Below are positions 13,301 through 26,449 of a stretch of DNA of 64,000 bases, piece by piece (the stretch's first letter is position 1; each line of letters starts with the position of its first letter). Location of the stretch: the NCBI RefSeq assembly GCF_027942865.1, contig NC_134521.1, forward strand, positions 21,950,449 to 22,014,448, in the 5' to 3' direction. The notes beneath the pieces are model-generated. The model made no database searches. It worked only from the letters and a program-made list of their open reading frames with translations, and had not been told where the DNA came from. A program made the position numbers and the translations under genes. The stretch is from Odontesthes bonariensis (taxonomy: Eukaryota; Chordata; Actinopteri; Atheriniformes; Atherinopsidae).

Positions 13301-16300
13301 AGCCTATTCAAATAAAAAGAAAAGGCTTGTTGGTTTTTTTTCCAAAAGAAGGCAAATCTTGGTTAAAATAATATTCATATGATGGCTGAGCTCAAGTTTC
13401 AGCCTCTAAACAAAGCATGGTTTGGACAGAATGCATAAGATAGCCAGAGAGTAATGTGGGAACGTGTTTGTGACCTCAAGCCGAAACAATGACATCCTTT
13501 ATGCATATCCTGTTATCTGAAAATGACTAGAAATCATTTCTGTGGAATACAATATGTCATGTCATATGATCTATATGTACTTTATTGTAGCTATTCTAGT
13601 TTGTAGTCCAAATGCAGTCCAGCGTTGTCGATACAATGTGAAACTATGTTATATTTGTGTGGATGATGAGAGTGCCAACTAAGCCTGATTAAGATTAGCT
13701 TCGCGATTTGTTTGTGCATTACGATGACTCATCATCGACCGGTGGTGTCCATATTTCTGTCATTGATGATTTAGTTTGACAGTAAGAAAATGTAAAGAAT
13801 ATTGGAAGCAATATAGTAGCATGTCGTCCTGTTTTGTGTTTTATGTCTGTTGTATGAACCTTTGAAATTACTAAGATTTTGAATGAATAGGTTTACATGT
13901 ACTTTTTGTAAGTTATGAAAATGCTGCTATTTGATAAGTAAACTATACAAAATATTTTAGTTGAAAAGATGTCTGGTCTGTTGATTAGAGACATGCTCTA
14001 AAAGGATGGAGCATAAAACGAGGTGTATAGAATACTATACAGTATTGGTAAGATAGTAAAAGTAATAATAGACTCCATAGTACGACCTGTGCCAAACTAG
14101 ACCTCCGCAGCTTCTGAAATTGTAGATGTGCGATCAAATGTTAGATATCAATAACATGTTTAGAAGTGCTGATCAAGTGCCAATCAAACATTGTCTTTTA
14201 AGTTAAGAAAAGATAATCAAATACATTACTTAAGAAAACAAAGGACAAAGAACTTTTTGTGCATTGTTTTATCCCATAGGTACATAGAGTAAGAGTTAAA
14301 GATTGTGATTTTTATGGATCCATGTTGTTTTACACTCCATGCATCCCTTGTGTGTTTGTTTGACCTGTGGCTTTAGTACTGCTGTTTTCTCACAAATGTC
14401 TCTATAGGCCAGCATGGACTAAGCATAACATGTTATAAGCATTCATAACATAGCCATTAACAATCAAAAATGTGTTTGTGGAGTTAGGTGTTATCTTTTT
14501 GCACGTCTTCTATTGCATGGTATCAAAGTAAATTATGGAGGAAAAAAAAAGTTATAAAAATCTGCGAGGTCTCTCGCAACATTCAAAGACATAACACTGC
14601 ATGCGGTCAAATGTAAAGCTCTTAAGTTCACTCGCCTCATGTTAAAGAAATGTTGTTGGGGTTTTTTTTTTTTTTTTTAATGTTTTGAGTTGGGAGGGAG
14701 CTCATTATTGTCATGTTGGCCCGAAAAAAAGAGAAAAAAAGACACAAACACACGAAAACACACATCTGAGATCAAATTTCTCATCAGACAAGTTCATCTC
14801 TCGAGCCATCGTCAGAGAAGCTATTTAGCTTTTTAGGTCCAGTGAGGAGTATTAAAAATGTGAAACAAGCAAACGTGGAAATGTTACTCAGTGCATTGGC
14901 TCCTTGTGTTTTTAGGATATCAGGCAAGCGTTTCTTTTACAAGCAAGTTGAACCTCACATAACCCGTCTCATATTAGTTTCAGATGTTTCATATGTCACA
15001 GCTTGAAAGCCCAGATCTAATATATGAATGTACCCATTTACTCTTTTCTTCTTTTTTTTTTTTTTCAGTTCTGTCGAATGTTTATCTGTCTTTAATGTAA
15101 ATTCAGGGCAGGAATGTTGAATACATGTAGAATTAATATCTATGTCAATAACATACTTCAGCTATAGTCAGGTAGGCCTCACACGGCCACAGTCATGAAC
15201 CAGACATGTTAACACAGCTTCCGATTCGCTGTCAACATTATCTTGTTTGTTTGGTGTTACAAAAATGCACTTTACTGATCAGTGGGTCATATTGGGTGTG
15301 ACATGAAGCAAACTGTGTTGGCTTTCCACAGCTGATTTGTTTTTGATTTTCTCGCCATCCTTTGCTGTTGATCTGATGTTACGTTTGTTTATTTATTATT
15401 CCCTGAATCTGTTGGGTCTCAAGAATGATGGAAAGGGCTGGAGTCTCGGACAAAATAGAAAAAGTAGCACCCGTTTCCTCTCTCAAAGGCTTCTGTCACA
15501 TTCCCTGCAGCAGAGGTCTGTGTCAATCACTGAGTGCTTTGTTTTGAACCAACACGTGAAGCCACTTTGTCCGTTTTTCTTTTCGAATTGCAAATTAGAT
15601 ATTCTTTTTATTTCGCTAGCAAATTGGTAATGAAGCACTGAGCGATGAAGGTTCAAGGTCTGGCTTATATTACAATCAGATCTAAGAGACATGATCGGCA
15701 CCAGCAAAACGAAGAATGCCTCTGCCACCTCATCATGATGAAAACCACAGAGGAAACCTCTGAGTAATTAAGGCCTAGCTACATGAATGATATATCTGTG
15801 CCATTGTTTTGTGTCTCAAATCCCTGTCGTTGCAATTACTTCTTCACACCTGAATGCCAGATGATCATTCCGAAAGTTGTCATGTTTGTTTTATTTTCAC
15901 TCCAAATGAATTCTGGACATTCATCCAACCCCACGGAGCCCGTTCACAAGAAGGCTAGAACTGGTTACAAATGCTACAAACTGGCTAAGGCTGCTCGCTC
16001 CTTTCTTTAAACCAATTCTACCTGAGTCTTGCTCTCTCAGTATACACGGTATCACAATTTGTGTTTCACTTCACTGAGCACCTGCTACTGTGTCCACCCT
16101 TTAAACGGGTTAAGGTCTTTCTCGGCTCTTTCGTCTGAGAAAACATAGGATTCTTTGCCAACCACACATGAGGCCATTTTTTGTCTTTGACCCTCTGAAC
16201 CTCCCATGAACTTTGTTGACCTTCTTCATCCCCAAGAACTCATATATGTGTTGGAGATTTTACTGTCAAACTCTGCAAGACTGTTTCTTTTGTTTTCTGG

Positions 16301-17280
16301 TTATCTGAACTATTCTGCAAGGTTGATCGCTTGCTTAAGTGTAAACTGAGGAAAGCATGCCAGTACCTTGCATAGACTCTCATGCCATTTTCTTTCGGGG
16401 TTCGGTTTTACGCTGTTTGACCTCTGTTCGTTTCATCTCAGAAAAAAAAAATGGACTGACAGCATAAGATCAAATTTTTCCAACGTAATCAAAGTGATGT
16501 TTTGTTGATTGGGTATATTTCTCTTTGACAGTAATGACAAGAGTTCTGTCTTTCATTTCTGACAAGTGAGGAGAATCTGAAAGTCCACAGTGTAAACTAC
16601 TTCAAGGGCTTTCTAGGAGAGCATTTGTATGTCTTTTAAAAATGGCAAAAAGATGAAGTCCTTCGAAGATGTTCAGACAGAAAAATGCCTTCTTGTGCCA
16701 TTCTATAAAAAAGTGTGAAAGCTTTTCATGGCAAATATTTGTCAGCAAGAGTGCCAAATAATTCCATACTGAGCCAAAAGGCAGCCAGCCTGCATAACTG
16801 TTAGATCACCGGAATGGTTATGTCCCATTTCCACTCCCCTTGAAAAACATCACCCTAATCGTACAACGTTTGAGCTCATGCACCATTATTGTTATGCTGC
16901 CAGTCTGTTTTCTGCTTTTGTCAGAAACATCTTAGAAGCAGTATATTTTCTAAACAATACACTGTTGATTTAAAAAAAAAATAGAAAAAAAAAAGACAAC
17001 AGCTACTATGGTGAGGGAATGAGAGGATTTTAAGTGTCATTGTTTTTCTTAGTTTATTTGAACATTATTCATTAATAGATTTAACGGTAATGACTATTTA
17101 ATGTAAACTGTAGTAATGTGTTTGTAAAAGAAATTCAGTGAGTTGTGTTTTATGACTCGTGGACTACCAGTGAAGTCAGCATTTCAGTGTTAATAATTGA
17201 ATTGTTTTTTAAAGATTATTTTTGCGACGGCAACAAAGAGTCATTATAAATGTTCATTTTAACATCACTTGTCTTCTGTT
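10317..17280 (+). other. nova2: Probable long nova2 3'UTR and downstream DNA
   Basis: No coding frame of substance and no recognised mobile element occurs in nearly 7 kb after the nova2 stop, unlike the repeat-bearing DNA further right. NOVA genes are known for very long 3'UTRs, so much of this is probably transcribed UTR. AATAAA signals occur at 11986-11991 and 12051-12056, with more A-rich candidates later; I cannot tell which is used or where the transcript ends. A CU-rich tract lies at 12926-13090 and long A or T runs at 10885, 14660 and 15050. Confidence 0.45.
12926..13090 (+). repeat. CU-rich tract in probable nova2 3'UTR
   Basis: About 165 bases are strongly pyrimidine-biased on the + strand, with repeated TCTCT, TTCCTC and CCCTC blocks. 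If transcribed with nova2 it would be a candidate site for pyrimidine-tract-binding proteins; that role is inference. Confidence 0.5.
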
Positions 17281-17967
17281 CCTTTTATTCTCCACCTCAT
17301 CCCTCTGCTCTGTCTTACATGAGTGAACAGTGAAGTGCTCATATAAGCGCAACCAGTTCAGTTTCTGGACATCTGAATCTGAGCTCATATTAAATGTGAA
17401 CAAGGATATATTTACATGGACACAGTGCTCGCATGATGAGATATGAGGTTAAGGTGCATCAATTATCCGATAATAGGCAACATGAATGTCACACCTGGTA
17501 CATATAGATTTAGATGGGAGAGCAGGCTGTAAGATAATGGATGTTTTTTATCCACACTGCAACTGCGGCAGAGCCGATCAACAAACGTTTACTTTTAACT
17601 GGTTAAGCGTTAAACATTTGCTTCCTCTGTGATTACATTTTAGATACTTTCAGTTTGAGCTAAAGAAACTGAAAGATTGAGAAATTCAGTCCACTCTTTT
17701 AACACCTATATGTGTATTCAGATTAACTGGCCTCACAGACTGATGAGGTTACTCTTTCAGGAACACACATACAGTACGCATCCCAGCCAGAAAACACATC
17801 TAATGAGGTAACAGGCAGCAACGTCTGCTTGTATGTATGTGTTTAGCATAGTTTTTGTTTATTATATTTATAAATAAGGTTGGGAACGATTTGAATATGA
17901 TCAAGTGTGATCTTATGGATTTTGGTGCTAATCAATTCCTCATTTTGATACATTTGGAAACAAATTG

Positions 17968-18114
17968 GAGGGCAGCGTGGGGTTCAGTATCTTGACTGAG
18001 GGCCTTTCGACAAGATACTGGAAAGATTGCTGATCGAAGGAAATTAGTGATCGAACAGCGATAATCTGATTGAAGGACAAGCATTCAAGCTCCTGAGCTA
18101 CAGCCCCCCGCCAC
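17968..18114 (+). repeat. Degenerate teleost interspersed repeat
   Basis: The segment has the order seen in a common fish repeat: a block like gtggggttcagtatcttgac, a middle with gatcgaa motifs, and an end like cctgagctacagccccccgc. Identification is from memory of the pattern and the copy is diverged. Confidence 0.45.
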
Positions 18115-19110
18115 TGATTCATCCAGTAAAACACAATTAGTTCAGTACAATAGATTTATTATTTATTTCAGATTTATTCATTTTTAGATCAAAGTGGTGA
18201 ACCAATGGACAGACCGGTGATGGCCTCCACACAGACACAGTCCCAATAAGAAATCCAGTAATTACCTCCACAGAGCAGAAAACTGTGAGTGGGCATTCGG
18301 GCAGTCATAGTTCATTCAAACTCTTCACCAACACCGTGCAAAGAAAAGAAAAGGCTATTTGTGTCTGTGTTATACGGTAATACATCAGCTCTGGAGCTGA
18401 TAAACCTTTATTGTTCGATCAAGCTGATCAAGGAGGAAGCTCCAGACTGGAAGCTGACTAATATGCAGTCAAGCAATGCAAGCTGATTCAAGTGTAGACC
18501 CAAATACACCATCATTAATCTAACTATTGTTAAAAGGGAGATGAACTGCATGTTACTTCAACTGGAATATAACAAGGTTTATTCATGCTTATTAATAAAA
18601 GTAAATGAAAATAGATGAGCTTATTTACAAGTAAAGCACTGCTAAATCATATATTTTATGTAACTATATTTGACAAGATTACAATCAAACTCTGATATTC
18701 CCAATCACTTCATCAGAGCTCCAGTTTCCAAATCTAAATCTGAAATCGAACCATCGTATGTTCATATGTACAATTCTTGCTTGTCTTGTAGACTGTAAAC
18801 TGATTATTTAGTGCTCCACATAAAAAATCTTGGCTGTAATACAACCAGCATGCCTTTCTATAGGTTCCCTTTTTTAAATGAGTTTCTTTGATTTACTTCG
18901 AGATTTTTATGTGCTACACCCATAAAATTCCACTTACTTCCCTGGCAGCACAATCATGCTTGTGTGTACGAAGTTTGGCCTCAGATTTGAGTCCAGTTCA
19001 ACTTCTGCATCATGACTTTTATGTATTGACAACCATGAGCCATCCGGCACACAGCTATTCCTCCTACGCTGTTTGACCTTGTTCATTATCAAGCAAGCAC
19101 ATTCGGAAGG

Positions 19111-19128
19111 ACACACACACACACACAC
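19111..19128. repeat. (AC)n microsatellite
   Basis: Nine uninterrupted AC units. Confidence 0.95.
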
Positions 19129-19339
19129 GTATATTATGTGCTGAAGCTTTAGTGTGAGTCTTTTTCTTTTCAGATTCTACATACTAAACAGTACAATGCA
19201 TTTAATTAGCATCTTTGAATTTGATCGTTTCGGACCAGAATGTCAAATTAAGAAATGCTTTCAATAGGAATGTTGTTCTATCTGCGACCAGAATGCTGTT
19301 AGCACATATAGACCTTTAAATGTATGTAGAAAAAAGATG

Positions 19340-19490
19340 ACTACAAATATTAGATTATTGCCATGATGAAGAAAAAACTGAATATATATATATATTCAGT
19401 TTTTTTGCCGTGATGAAGAAAAAAATTAATATATATATATACCGGTATTCAGTTTTTTCTTCATCATGGCAATAATCTAATATTTGTAGT
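19340..19490. repeat. Perfect 45-bp inverted repeat with AT-rich centre
   Basis: Left arm 19340-19384 and right arm 19446-19490 are exact reverse complements over 45 bases. The 61-base centre contains a second, imperfect copy of the arm segment gccatgatgaag (with one change, at about 19408) and two (TA)n runs, so the left arm also pairs with part of the centre (about 19372-19407). AT-rich dinucleotide sequence continues to about 19560. No transposase or tRNA-like part is present. Such structure fits a foldback element or a template-switch event. Confidence 0.9.
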
Positions 19491-22315
19491 ATATATATAC
19501 ATACATTTAATATATATACATTTGTATATATATGTACATAAATATATACATATATATGTACATGTATACATAGCAGTTATGTCGCATGGTCAAAACTGTC
19601 TGCAAGTGAAAATACTCATGTAAAGTAGACTTATTACAGCAACTCTTGTACTTGTGATCTTATAATGCTGATATGAAACTAAACAGGATTTACCAAAATG
19701 TATGAGTATCCATTTCTGATAAGACATAATTGTTTTTCCTTTCTTTTTTTGTAACTGCTCTGAGTTTCCAGGGTTATGAAAGTTTATTGCTTTATTTGTC
19801 ATGTAGATGGTTCTAGAAAATCTTTGAATTTCCTTCTGGATGCCTCTATGTAAAATTAAGTGAAGAAGATGCAACGGCAGATGGACTTGCCTCATCTAAA
19901 GTTTTGCCTGTACCTTGCATAACAATTATCAGAATGCCTGATTAACTTGCAAATATTGCCTGGCATTTCCATATACCTGCAGTCAATGGAAACAGTAAGC
20001 AATCTGAGGTCACTGGTATTTGTTAGGTCGTTGGAATGAGTGAGCTCTTCTGTCTAATCCTCAACAGTTGATCATAATGCCAGGTCATGATGAAATATCT
20101 TGTAAACTGATAATGTCCATTTGGTGAATCTACAAAAAAAAAAAAAAGCATTTTCAATGTAAATAATAATATATTCCACTACCTGTATTGATCATTTACT
20201 GTCCATTCTACTTTTTCTGAAGCATTTTAGACCAGAAGCACCTTCAAAACATTGTAAAAGCAGGAGAATAGACACATATTTTCGACAGTGCAGCAATGGA
20301 GTGAAGTCGTAATGCAAGATTTTCCGCACATCTCAACCCAGAGGATGGCTCTTTCTTTCCTACCTTGAAATGAGGAGTAAAACCCTGCAGTGGTATACAT
20401 TTAAGGCACATTTGATTCCTGCTGTGAGAGAAGGTAGCAATGGGCTTGAATGATAAAATTGCGTTGTCAAGGTAACAGGTTGGTCTGAAGACTGCGAGTA
20501 TGCCATATTGGTGATGCTCCTATACAATACTTCACCATGCAGCCTTTGGAGTATTGAGCTACGTGAGCTCTGCATTTCACTCTCACCAAGTCAAGCAGGT
20601 AACTGCAGATGTAATGTGCCTTGCATTCATAATTCAGAGATACTTAATAGTCAAACTGTCCTCATCAGTATAATTGAGATTATTCACTGCAAATCTCATT
20701 TGCAAAAACTAAATTGTAGCTGTCGGAAACCTTGAGATGGCACAGTGATTTCTTTCAAATGATGAATGAAGAAGAGGGTGGAAAGTGCTGGAGAACAGAG
20801 ATACACCGAGGCGCCCTTTAACATAGCTCCTGAAGTTACCATGGATACCTCCATTTCATGGATGGAGTAATTTTAGCTGGAGTGGGATCTGAAGGAAACA
20901 TGTCACTGTTCTACCACTCCACATCAGCTATTATCACATCTTAAATATCAGGTTACACTATGTATGCATTGAAGCAAACGCACTCTAAATGTGTCAGAGT
21001 TAATGCTTTATTTTCAAAAGCTATTGTACTGAAAAGTGTGGGGTGACAAGACATCATGAGTGCAACACAGTGCACAAACATTCACATATGAGGGGCTTTT
21101 GTTTGCAAGAGTAAAAGTGAGACAGATACCAGTGATGCAATACCTTACCATAATGTACATATAATTTAGTAACCAGTAAAAAGCCAGTAAGACAATCAAT
21201 CTTACAGTTTTGCAGATTATTTCTTCACTTTTTAAAAAATAAAAATCAATAATTATATATTTTTATATCACATGAGGTTTTGTGATGTACCAGCCTTTAA
21301 TAGAAAGACTCATGGATATGTTCCCTCTGTATTTAAGAAGCCTTTTTCTGTGCTTTGCTCGAGCAGAGGATGGCGGTACCATGATTTATCAGCTACAGAG
21401 GGAGCAGGCGAAGTGTACACTGTCAAGGCAACCATGACAGTGCTGGCCGTGGGTGATCAAGAGAAGTAGTTTTGTTTAAAAACATAAAAGCTCTCAGAGA
21501 AGACACAGCAGTGAGTCAGAAAGTTAGAACACATATCTATACATAAACATGTAAAATTAAAGTAAAACACCTGTGTAAAACCTATTCAAACAAACTGTGA
21601 TAAATGCGTCAAGGGAAACTGAATAATATTTTAAAGGTTATAAGTTAAATTTAAGCAATCTCATTGCAGAAGATGTTTGGAATATCAGCTTGTTAATCAA
21701 ATGATAACAAAAAAACATAAACACCTGTCCACATTTAGTAATTCAAATAGCAATGTTGTGGCCCAACGTCTACTAAAAGATTTATACTGAGCTTTACGAA
21801 GGACAGTGATCTCAACCATGCAAAAGTGGTTATATTTAGATAATTAGAGACGGATCTACATTTATGTACATGGCTTGCACCCAGAATATTTGCATAGTGG
21901 ACGCAGAAGATACACGTGTGTGCAGCAATTCAGCCTGCAAACGCTCTCTGACCCCACCTACTGGTGTTATTCTGCACTTACATGCAGCATTCTTAGATCC
22001 ACCACTTAAATTATTTGTCTCCAACGCTTTTCATCCCAGTTTCCATATATTTTGGAAAGTAAAAATACATATTTCCAGAGATGTAAAGGTCACAAACAGA
22101 TTAGACCTTTATTCACTGGTTAATCTTAAATCAAAAAAAGTTGGGGTGATATGGAAAATGCGAAAAAAAATTAAATTTGTAAAGGAAGAAACAAGTACAT
22201 AAAACAATTCTTACTTTTACTTTGACTTTTATTCCAATGCAGACAGTATGAACCCAAGATATTTAATGTATTTTCATGGCATTTCCTTATTTCATTAGTT
22301 AATGTTCATTCCAAT

Positions 22316-22880
22316 TTTACCAGACCTGCAACATATTCCAAAAAAGTTGGGACAGTACAGCTTTTACCTCTTTGAAATGTTGCTATTCCTTCTTGTGGCA
22401 CTTTAAAGATGTTCTGGCATTGAAGATAGAAAGCAATTAAATGTTTCGTTCCATGTAATTTTGTATTTTCATTAAGAAATTCTTCAACATTCTCTGTTGG
22501 CAGCAGGTCAGGACTGCAGGCAGGACAGACTACCCTCTTCTCAATCAGCCTTTCCCTTTTAATCTATGCAGAATGTGGTTCAGCATTGTCTTGTTGAAAA
22601 ATACACAGATGTCCCTGGACAAGATGTTGCCAAAGATGCAACATATGTTGGTCTAAAATCTAAATGTACTCTGCATTAAACCAAGCACTGATACGACCCC
22701 ACACCATCACAGAGCCTGGCTTTTGGACATATTGCTGGATGGTCTGTTTCATCTTTGGTCAAGATCACACAGCTTCCATTTCAAATAAAAAAGATATATT
22801 GAATACTGAACAGACTGACCATAATACACATTTCCATTGTGTGATGGTCCATCCCAGATGCCCCTAAGCCCCAAACTGTT
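22316..22880 (+). mobile_element. Relic of a DNA-transposon-like repeat (copy A)
   Basis: This segment shares ordered, diverged blocks with the segment at 37450-38215: a block around ggactgcaggcagg, one around tgcagaatgtggttcagcat, and one around cccacaccatcacagagcc. Its left end (22328 onward, caacatattccaaaaaag) is an approximate inverted match of the right end of the other copy, suggesting terminal inverted repeats. No intact frame remains. The superfamily is not assigned. Confidence 0.6.
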
Positions 22881-23024
22881 TTTTTTCACTGTACAGTTTT
22901 AGGCAGTATTTGTAAATGTAGCTCTGTATCTTACCACTTGACAAAGATTCGCCCTTACTTCTCAGGTGATTAAGTGACTAGAGAGGCTGTCTCCCTTTCC
23001 TGCATTTGACAAAACACCAGTTTA

Positions 23025-23612
23025 CCTACAGAGCAAACCGCTCCACAGAGGACGGCAATCTCAATCGCAATCCATTCCACGCTGGAACATCTAGAGAATC
23101 CAGGAAACTATGACATACTCCTTCAACACAATCATACCTGACATCTTGAAAAATAAACTGCTGGATTTACACTCACCTCTCTACCTGTGCATGGATACAA
23201 GATTTCCTGACAAACAGACTGCAGGAAGTTAATCAGCCCCCACATCTCTTCCCCTTTCACGATCTGCACAGGGTCTCCACAGCGCCGTGTGTTGAGCCCA
23301 CTTCTGTAAACACTGCACACCTATGACTGTACACCCTCCAACCCACTCCTAAAGTTTGCAGATGACACCACAGTAGTTGGACTCATCTCAGGGGGTGATG
23401 AGACTGGCTACAGAGAAGAGGTCCAGCAGCTGGCAGCGTGGCATTCAGCAAACAATCTGTTGCTGAACGCCCATTAAACTAAGGAGGTCATCATAGACTT
23501 TAGAAGAGTCAGAAGGGACCATGCCCCCTCCTCATTAACGGCGAGAGTGTGGAGAGGGTGTCCTCATACAAGGTCCTGGGGGTCAACATCTCAGAGGATC
23601 TCTCTTGGTCGA
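23025..23612 (+). mobile_element. Non-LTR retrotransposon reverse-transcriptase relic
   Basis: Broken frames encode parts of a LINE reverse transcriptase. Around 23355-23460 the reading is ADDTTVVGLISGG followed by a helix ending in HSANNLLLN, which contains the catalytic ADD motif of the RT palm. Stops and frameshifts interrupt it throughout, and both ends are truncated. It resembles CR1/L2/Rex1-type elements of fish. It abuts a different LINE fragment at about 23612. Confidence 0.75.
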
Positions 23613-24367
23613 TAAATGATGGCTCTTGAACTTTAACAGCCACATTAAATCAATAACATCAGCAGCTTTTTACCATCTAAAAAACATTGCCAGAATCAAA
23701 GGAATAGTGTCTAACCCAGACTTAGAAAGACTGATCCATGCGTTTGTCTCCAGCAGGTTAGACTAATGTAACGGCCTGCTCACTGGGCTCTCTAAACGGG
23801 CTGTAAGGCAGCTGCAGTACATCCAGAACGCTGCTGCTTGAGTCCTGACTAGAACCAGGAAATACGACCATATTAGTCCAGTGCTCAGGTCTCTGCACTG
23901 GCTTCCTGTCGCTCAGAGAATAGACTTTAAAACAGCTCTGCTTGTGTACACGTCTCTTCATGGTCAAGCGCCAAAGTACATCTCTGGAGTTTTAGAGCTA
24001 AATGATCCAACTCGGAGTCTGAGAACCTCAGGGAGGGGTCTCCTGCTGGTGCCCAGTCAGGACTAAACAAGGTGAGGCTGCGTTTCAGTTTTATGCCCCT
24101 AAAATTTGGAACAGTCTTCCAGAAGATGTGAGACAGGCCTCAACTCTGACAATGTTTAAATCCAGGCTGAAAACAGTTCTATTTAGCTGTGCATATGACA
24201 ACTGAAAGTATTTTATCTGCACTCCTCGCTTTTTATTTTATTGATTAATGATTATTTTCATTTTTTATGGAATGTTATTATATGCCTTTTGTGCTTTTAT
24301 GTAGCTGTAAAGCACTTTGAATTACCTTGTGTACGAATCGTGCTCCACAAATAAACTTGCCTTGCCT
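23613..24367 (+). mobile_element. L2-like LINE 3' end, 5'-truncated
   Basis: Frames read as the C-terminal part of an L2/CR1-type ORF2: AFYHLKNIARIKGI, the FVSSRLD block, QNAAA, and RSLHWLPVAQRIDFKTALL, with in-frame stops. A 3'UTR follows with the typical gtaaagcactttgaatt block and a short ttgcc repeat tail ending near 24367. The copy is dead and oriented +. Confidence 0.85.
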
Positions 24368-26440
24368 CTTGATGGCAGTTCCATCTAAGTGATTGGAGAG
24401 CAAGGGTGTCCAGCTTCTCCAGCATTGAAATTCTTTGAATCATCACATGCAATGTAGAGGAAAAATATGTGAATCCTTTCCAATTTTCTAACACATCCAT
24501 TGACTAACTAGTGCTCTTCTGCCCATCTTTCCTCTTTAAATATGATTCTAAGATCCTACACAATTATGGGCTTATTGCTTCCTAAATGATCCTATTACAG
24601 AGAATAGGATTTTGTCAAAATAAATGAAAACACGACTGTCTCTCCCTTCTCATTAAGTCGCGTTTAATTATTCAGTATGGGGTTCGATCATTCTTAAACC
24701 TGCCTGAACACCACAGGCAAATCTTCAGAGAAATTGTTGGAGATTTTTAACAACACTCCAGTTAAAACGGGCATGAAAATATTCCTCTCCAAAGATGTTT
24801 TATTCATAGATTAAAGTCAAATTGAATGTCTAATTATAAGGAATAACTTGTAGTATATGACATCCTGTTGAAGCCTTTGGAATCATTTGCAGTGGCTCTA
24901 GAACTGGGACCAAGCAAAGTTTAAGGACTTTAACTTTAGCAACTCAGCCCTATACTGTAGCTTTACTGGCTGCTAATTGTTTGCTGGTAGGCATTATTTC
25001 TACCTGAAATCAGGTATAAGTCATGAAGAGATTCCTTCTTTGTGTTTGATATCATATCAGCACGGTAGAAAACTGTTTGCCACTTCCAATTAGCATCACC
25101 TGAGTAACTTGACAGCTGACCTTAAGTAACCCAGCATGACCCCAGGCCAGCGTCAGCCTCAGACAGAATACAAGACATGAAATACAACCCTGTAGTGGCT
25201 GCGGGTAAAACTTCACAAAATAGAAATGAAACATGGCTCCTACGTTCACTACAATTATCCTGTTGTTGCAGATACTGATAGCTGACACTGTGGAACGAAT
25301 AGCTGTGATCTATTTCACAGAATGATTGGGAAAAAAAAATTCTACGCCTGGGGAGCATCTGAAAAAATGATCAGTATACTTGTTTGTAATTGTCTCCAGT
25401 CTGGTAATAGCTGTCCTGATTTTTAAAAGATTCATTCAGCATCCAAAGGTTACAAGTTGATTGCAAGGTAGATTTTTGCTTTTTTTTGTTCTGAAGTTGC
25501 TCTTGAATGGTTTTGAGCTCTCAAAACGCACAAACACATATTTGGAGAACACTAACTAATTTTTTTCATTTAGTATCTCGTCAACAGAACTGTTGCCACA
25601 TTTGTAGGTTGCTTTTTTAAAATTAAGATTGTTCAATTATTACGTTAGATTTGGAAATAAAATATGAAATGCAAAATGCTCTGAAGAGGACATGAACAGA
25701 AATGTGGGAGTTTGATGATGTCCCACTAGTGAAAATTGATCTGGAGCTGCTACATATATCAAAGCTCCTCTTTCTAGATTTTTGCCTTTAACAAGTTTGC
25801 TTCTGTGCATAAAGAAGGTTTAATTATTTTTGTTGTAAATGTAAAATCTTGTCTTTACACATGCCATTTTGGCTACAATGATTTCTAAACTTTTCTTGTA
25901 AGCATGAAGTTGCTCCTTGCACGTGTCTGCTGATAGTTTTTTTTCTTTTTAAACTCTTCTATAAATACTTTAAACCAGTAAGAACTGATGTAGCATAAAT
26001 GTGCTTTTAGCTTTCAACCTTAATGAAAAGTGAGTGTTGCATTATCTTTTTCAGGACACACAGATCACGATATTTAAAAAAAACAAAAAAAACAAGGTGC
26101 AGTCCAACTGCATTTTGTTTTGTTTCTTAAAGACTTTTTTGTTCACCTAAGTAGAAAATACCACGAGGACAAGGAAGATAAATTAAGAAGACTTTGCCTT
26201 ACACAGCAAAATGAAAGAAACTGAACAAAAATAGATGTTCATTTGGCCAATTGTACTAAACAGCAAATAGTATAGTCCTTTATCGATTCAAAAACAACTG
26301 GGGTATATTTTGTTAAATAAATGTGTGTGATTTTACGTTAGTATGACACTGCGCGTCCCCAAAACAAACACTGAAGAGCCCGACGCTCACATTTTCGACT
26401 TGAGGATACCTCTAAAACCACCGTCAATGTGACCAGACAG
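24368..26440. other. Intergenic DNA, nothing recognised
   Basis: No frame with domain content, no RNA gene and no repeat that I could identify in about 2 kb. Base composition is AT-rich. Confidence 0.5.
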
Positions 26441-26449
26441 TATAAAGAG

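Larger units (their letters stand above)
17281..22315. other. Intergenic DNA without recognised genes
   Basis: Short open frames here lack domains, splice-bounded continuity or family matches. Contents that can be named are a degenerate repeat at 17968-18114, an (AC)n tract at 19111-19128 and an AT-rich foldback at 19340-19560. The rest shows nothing recognisable. Confidence 0.5.
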
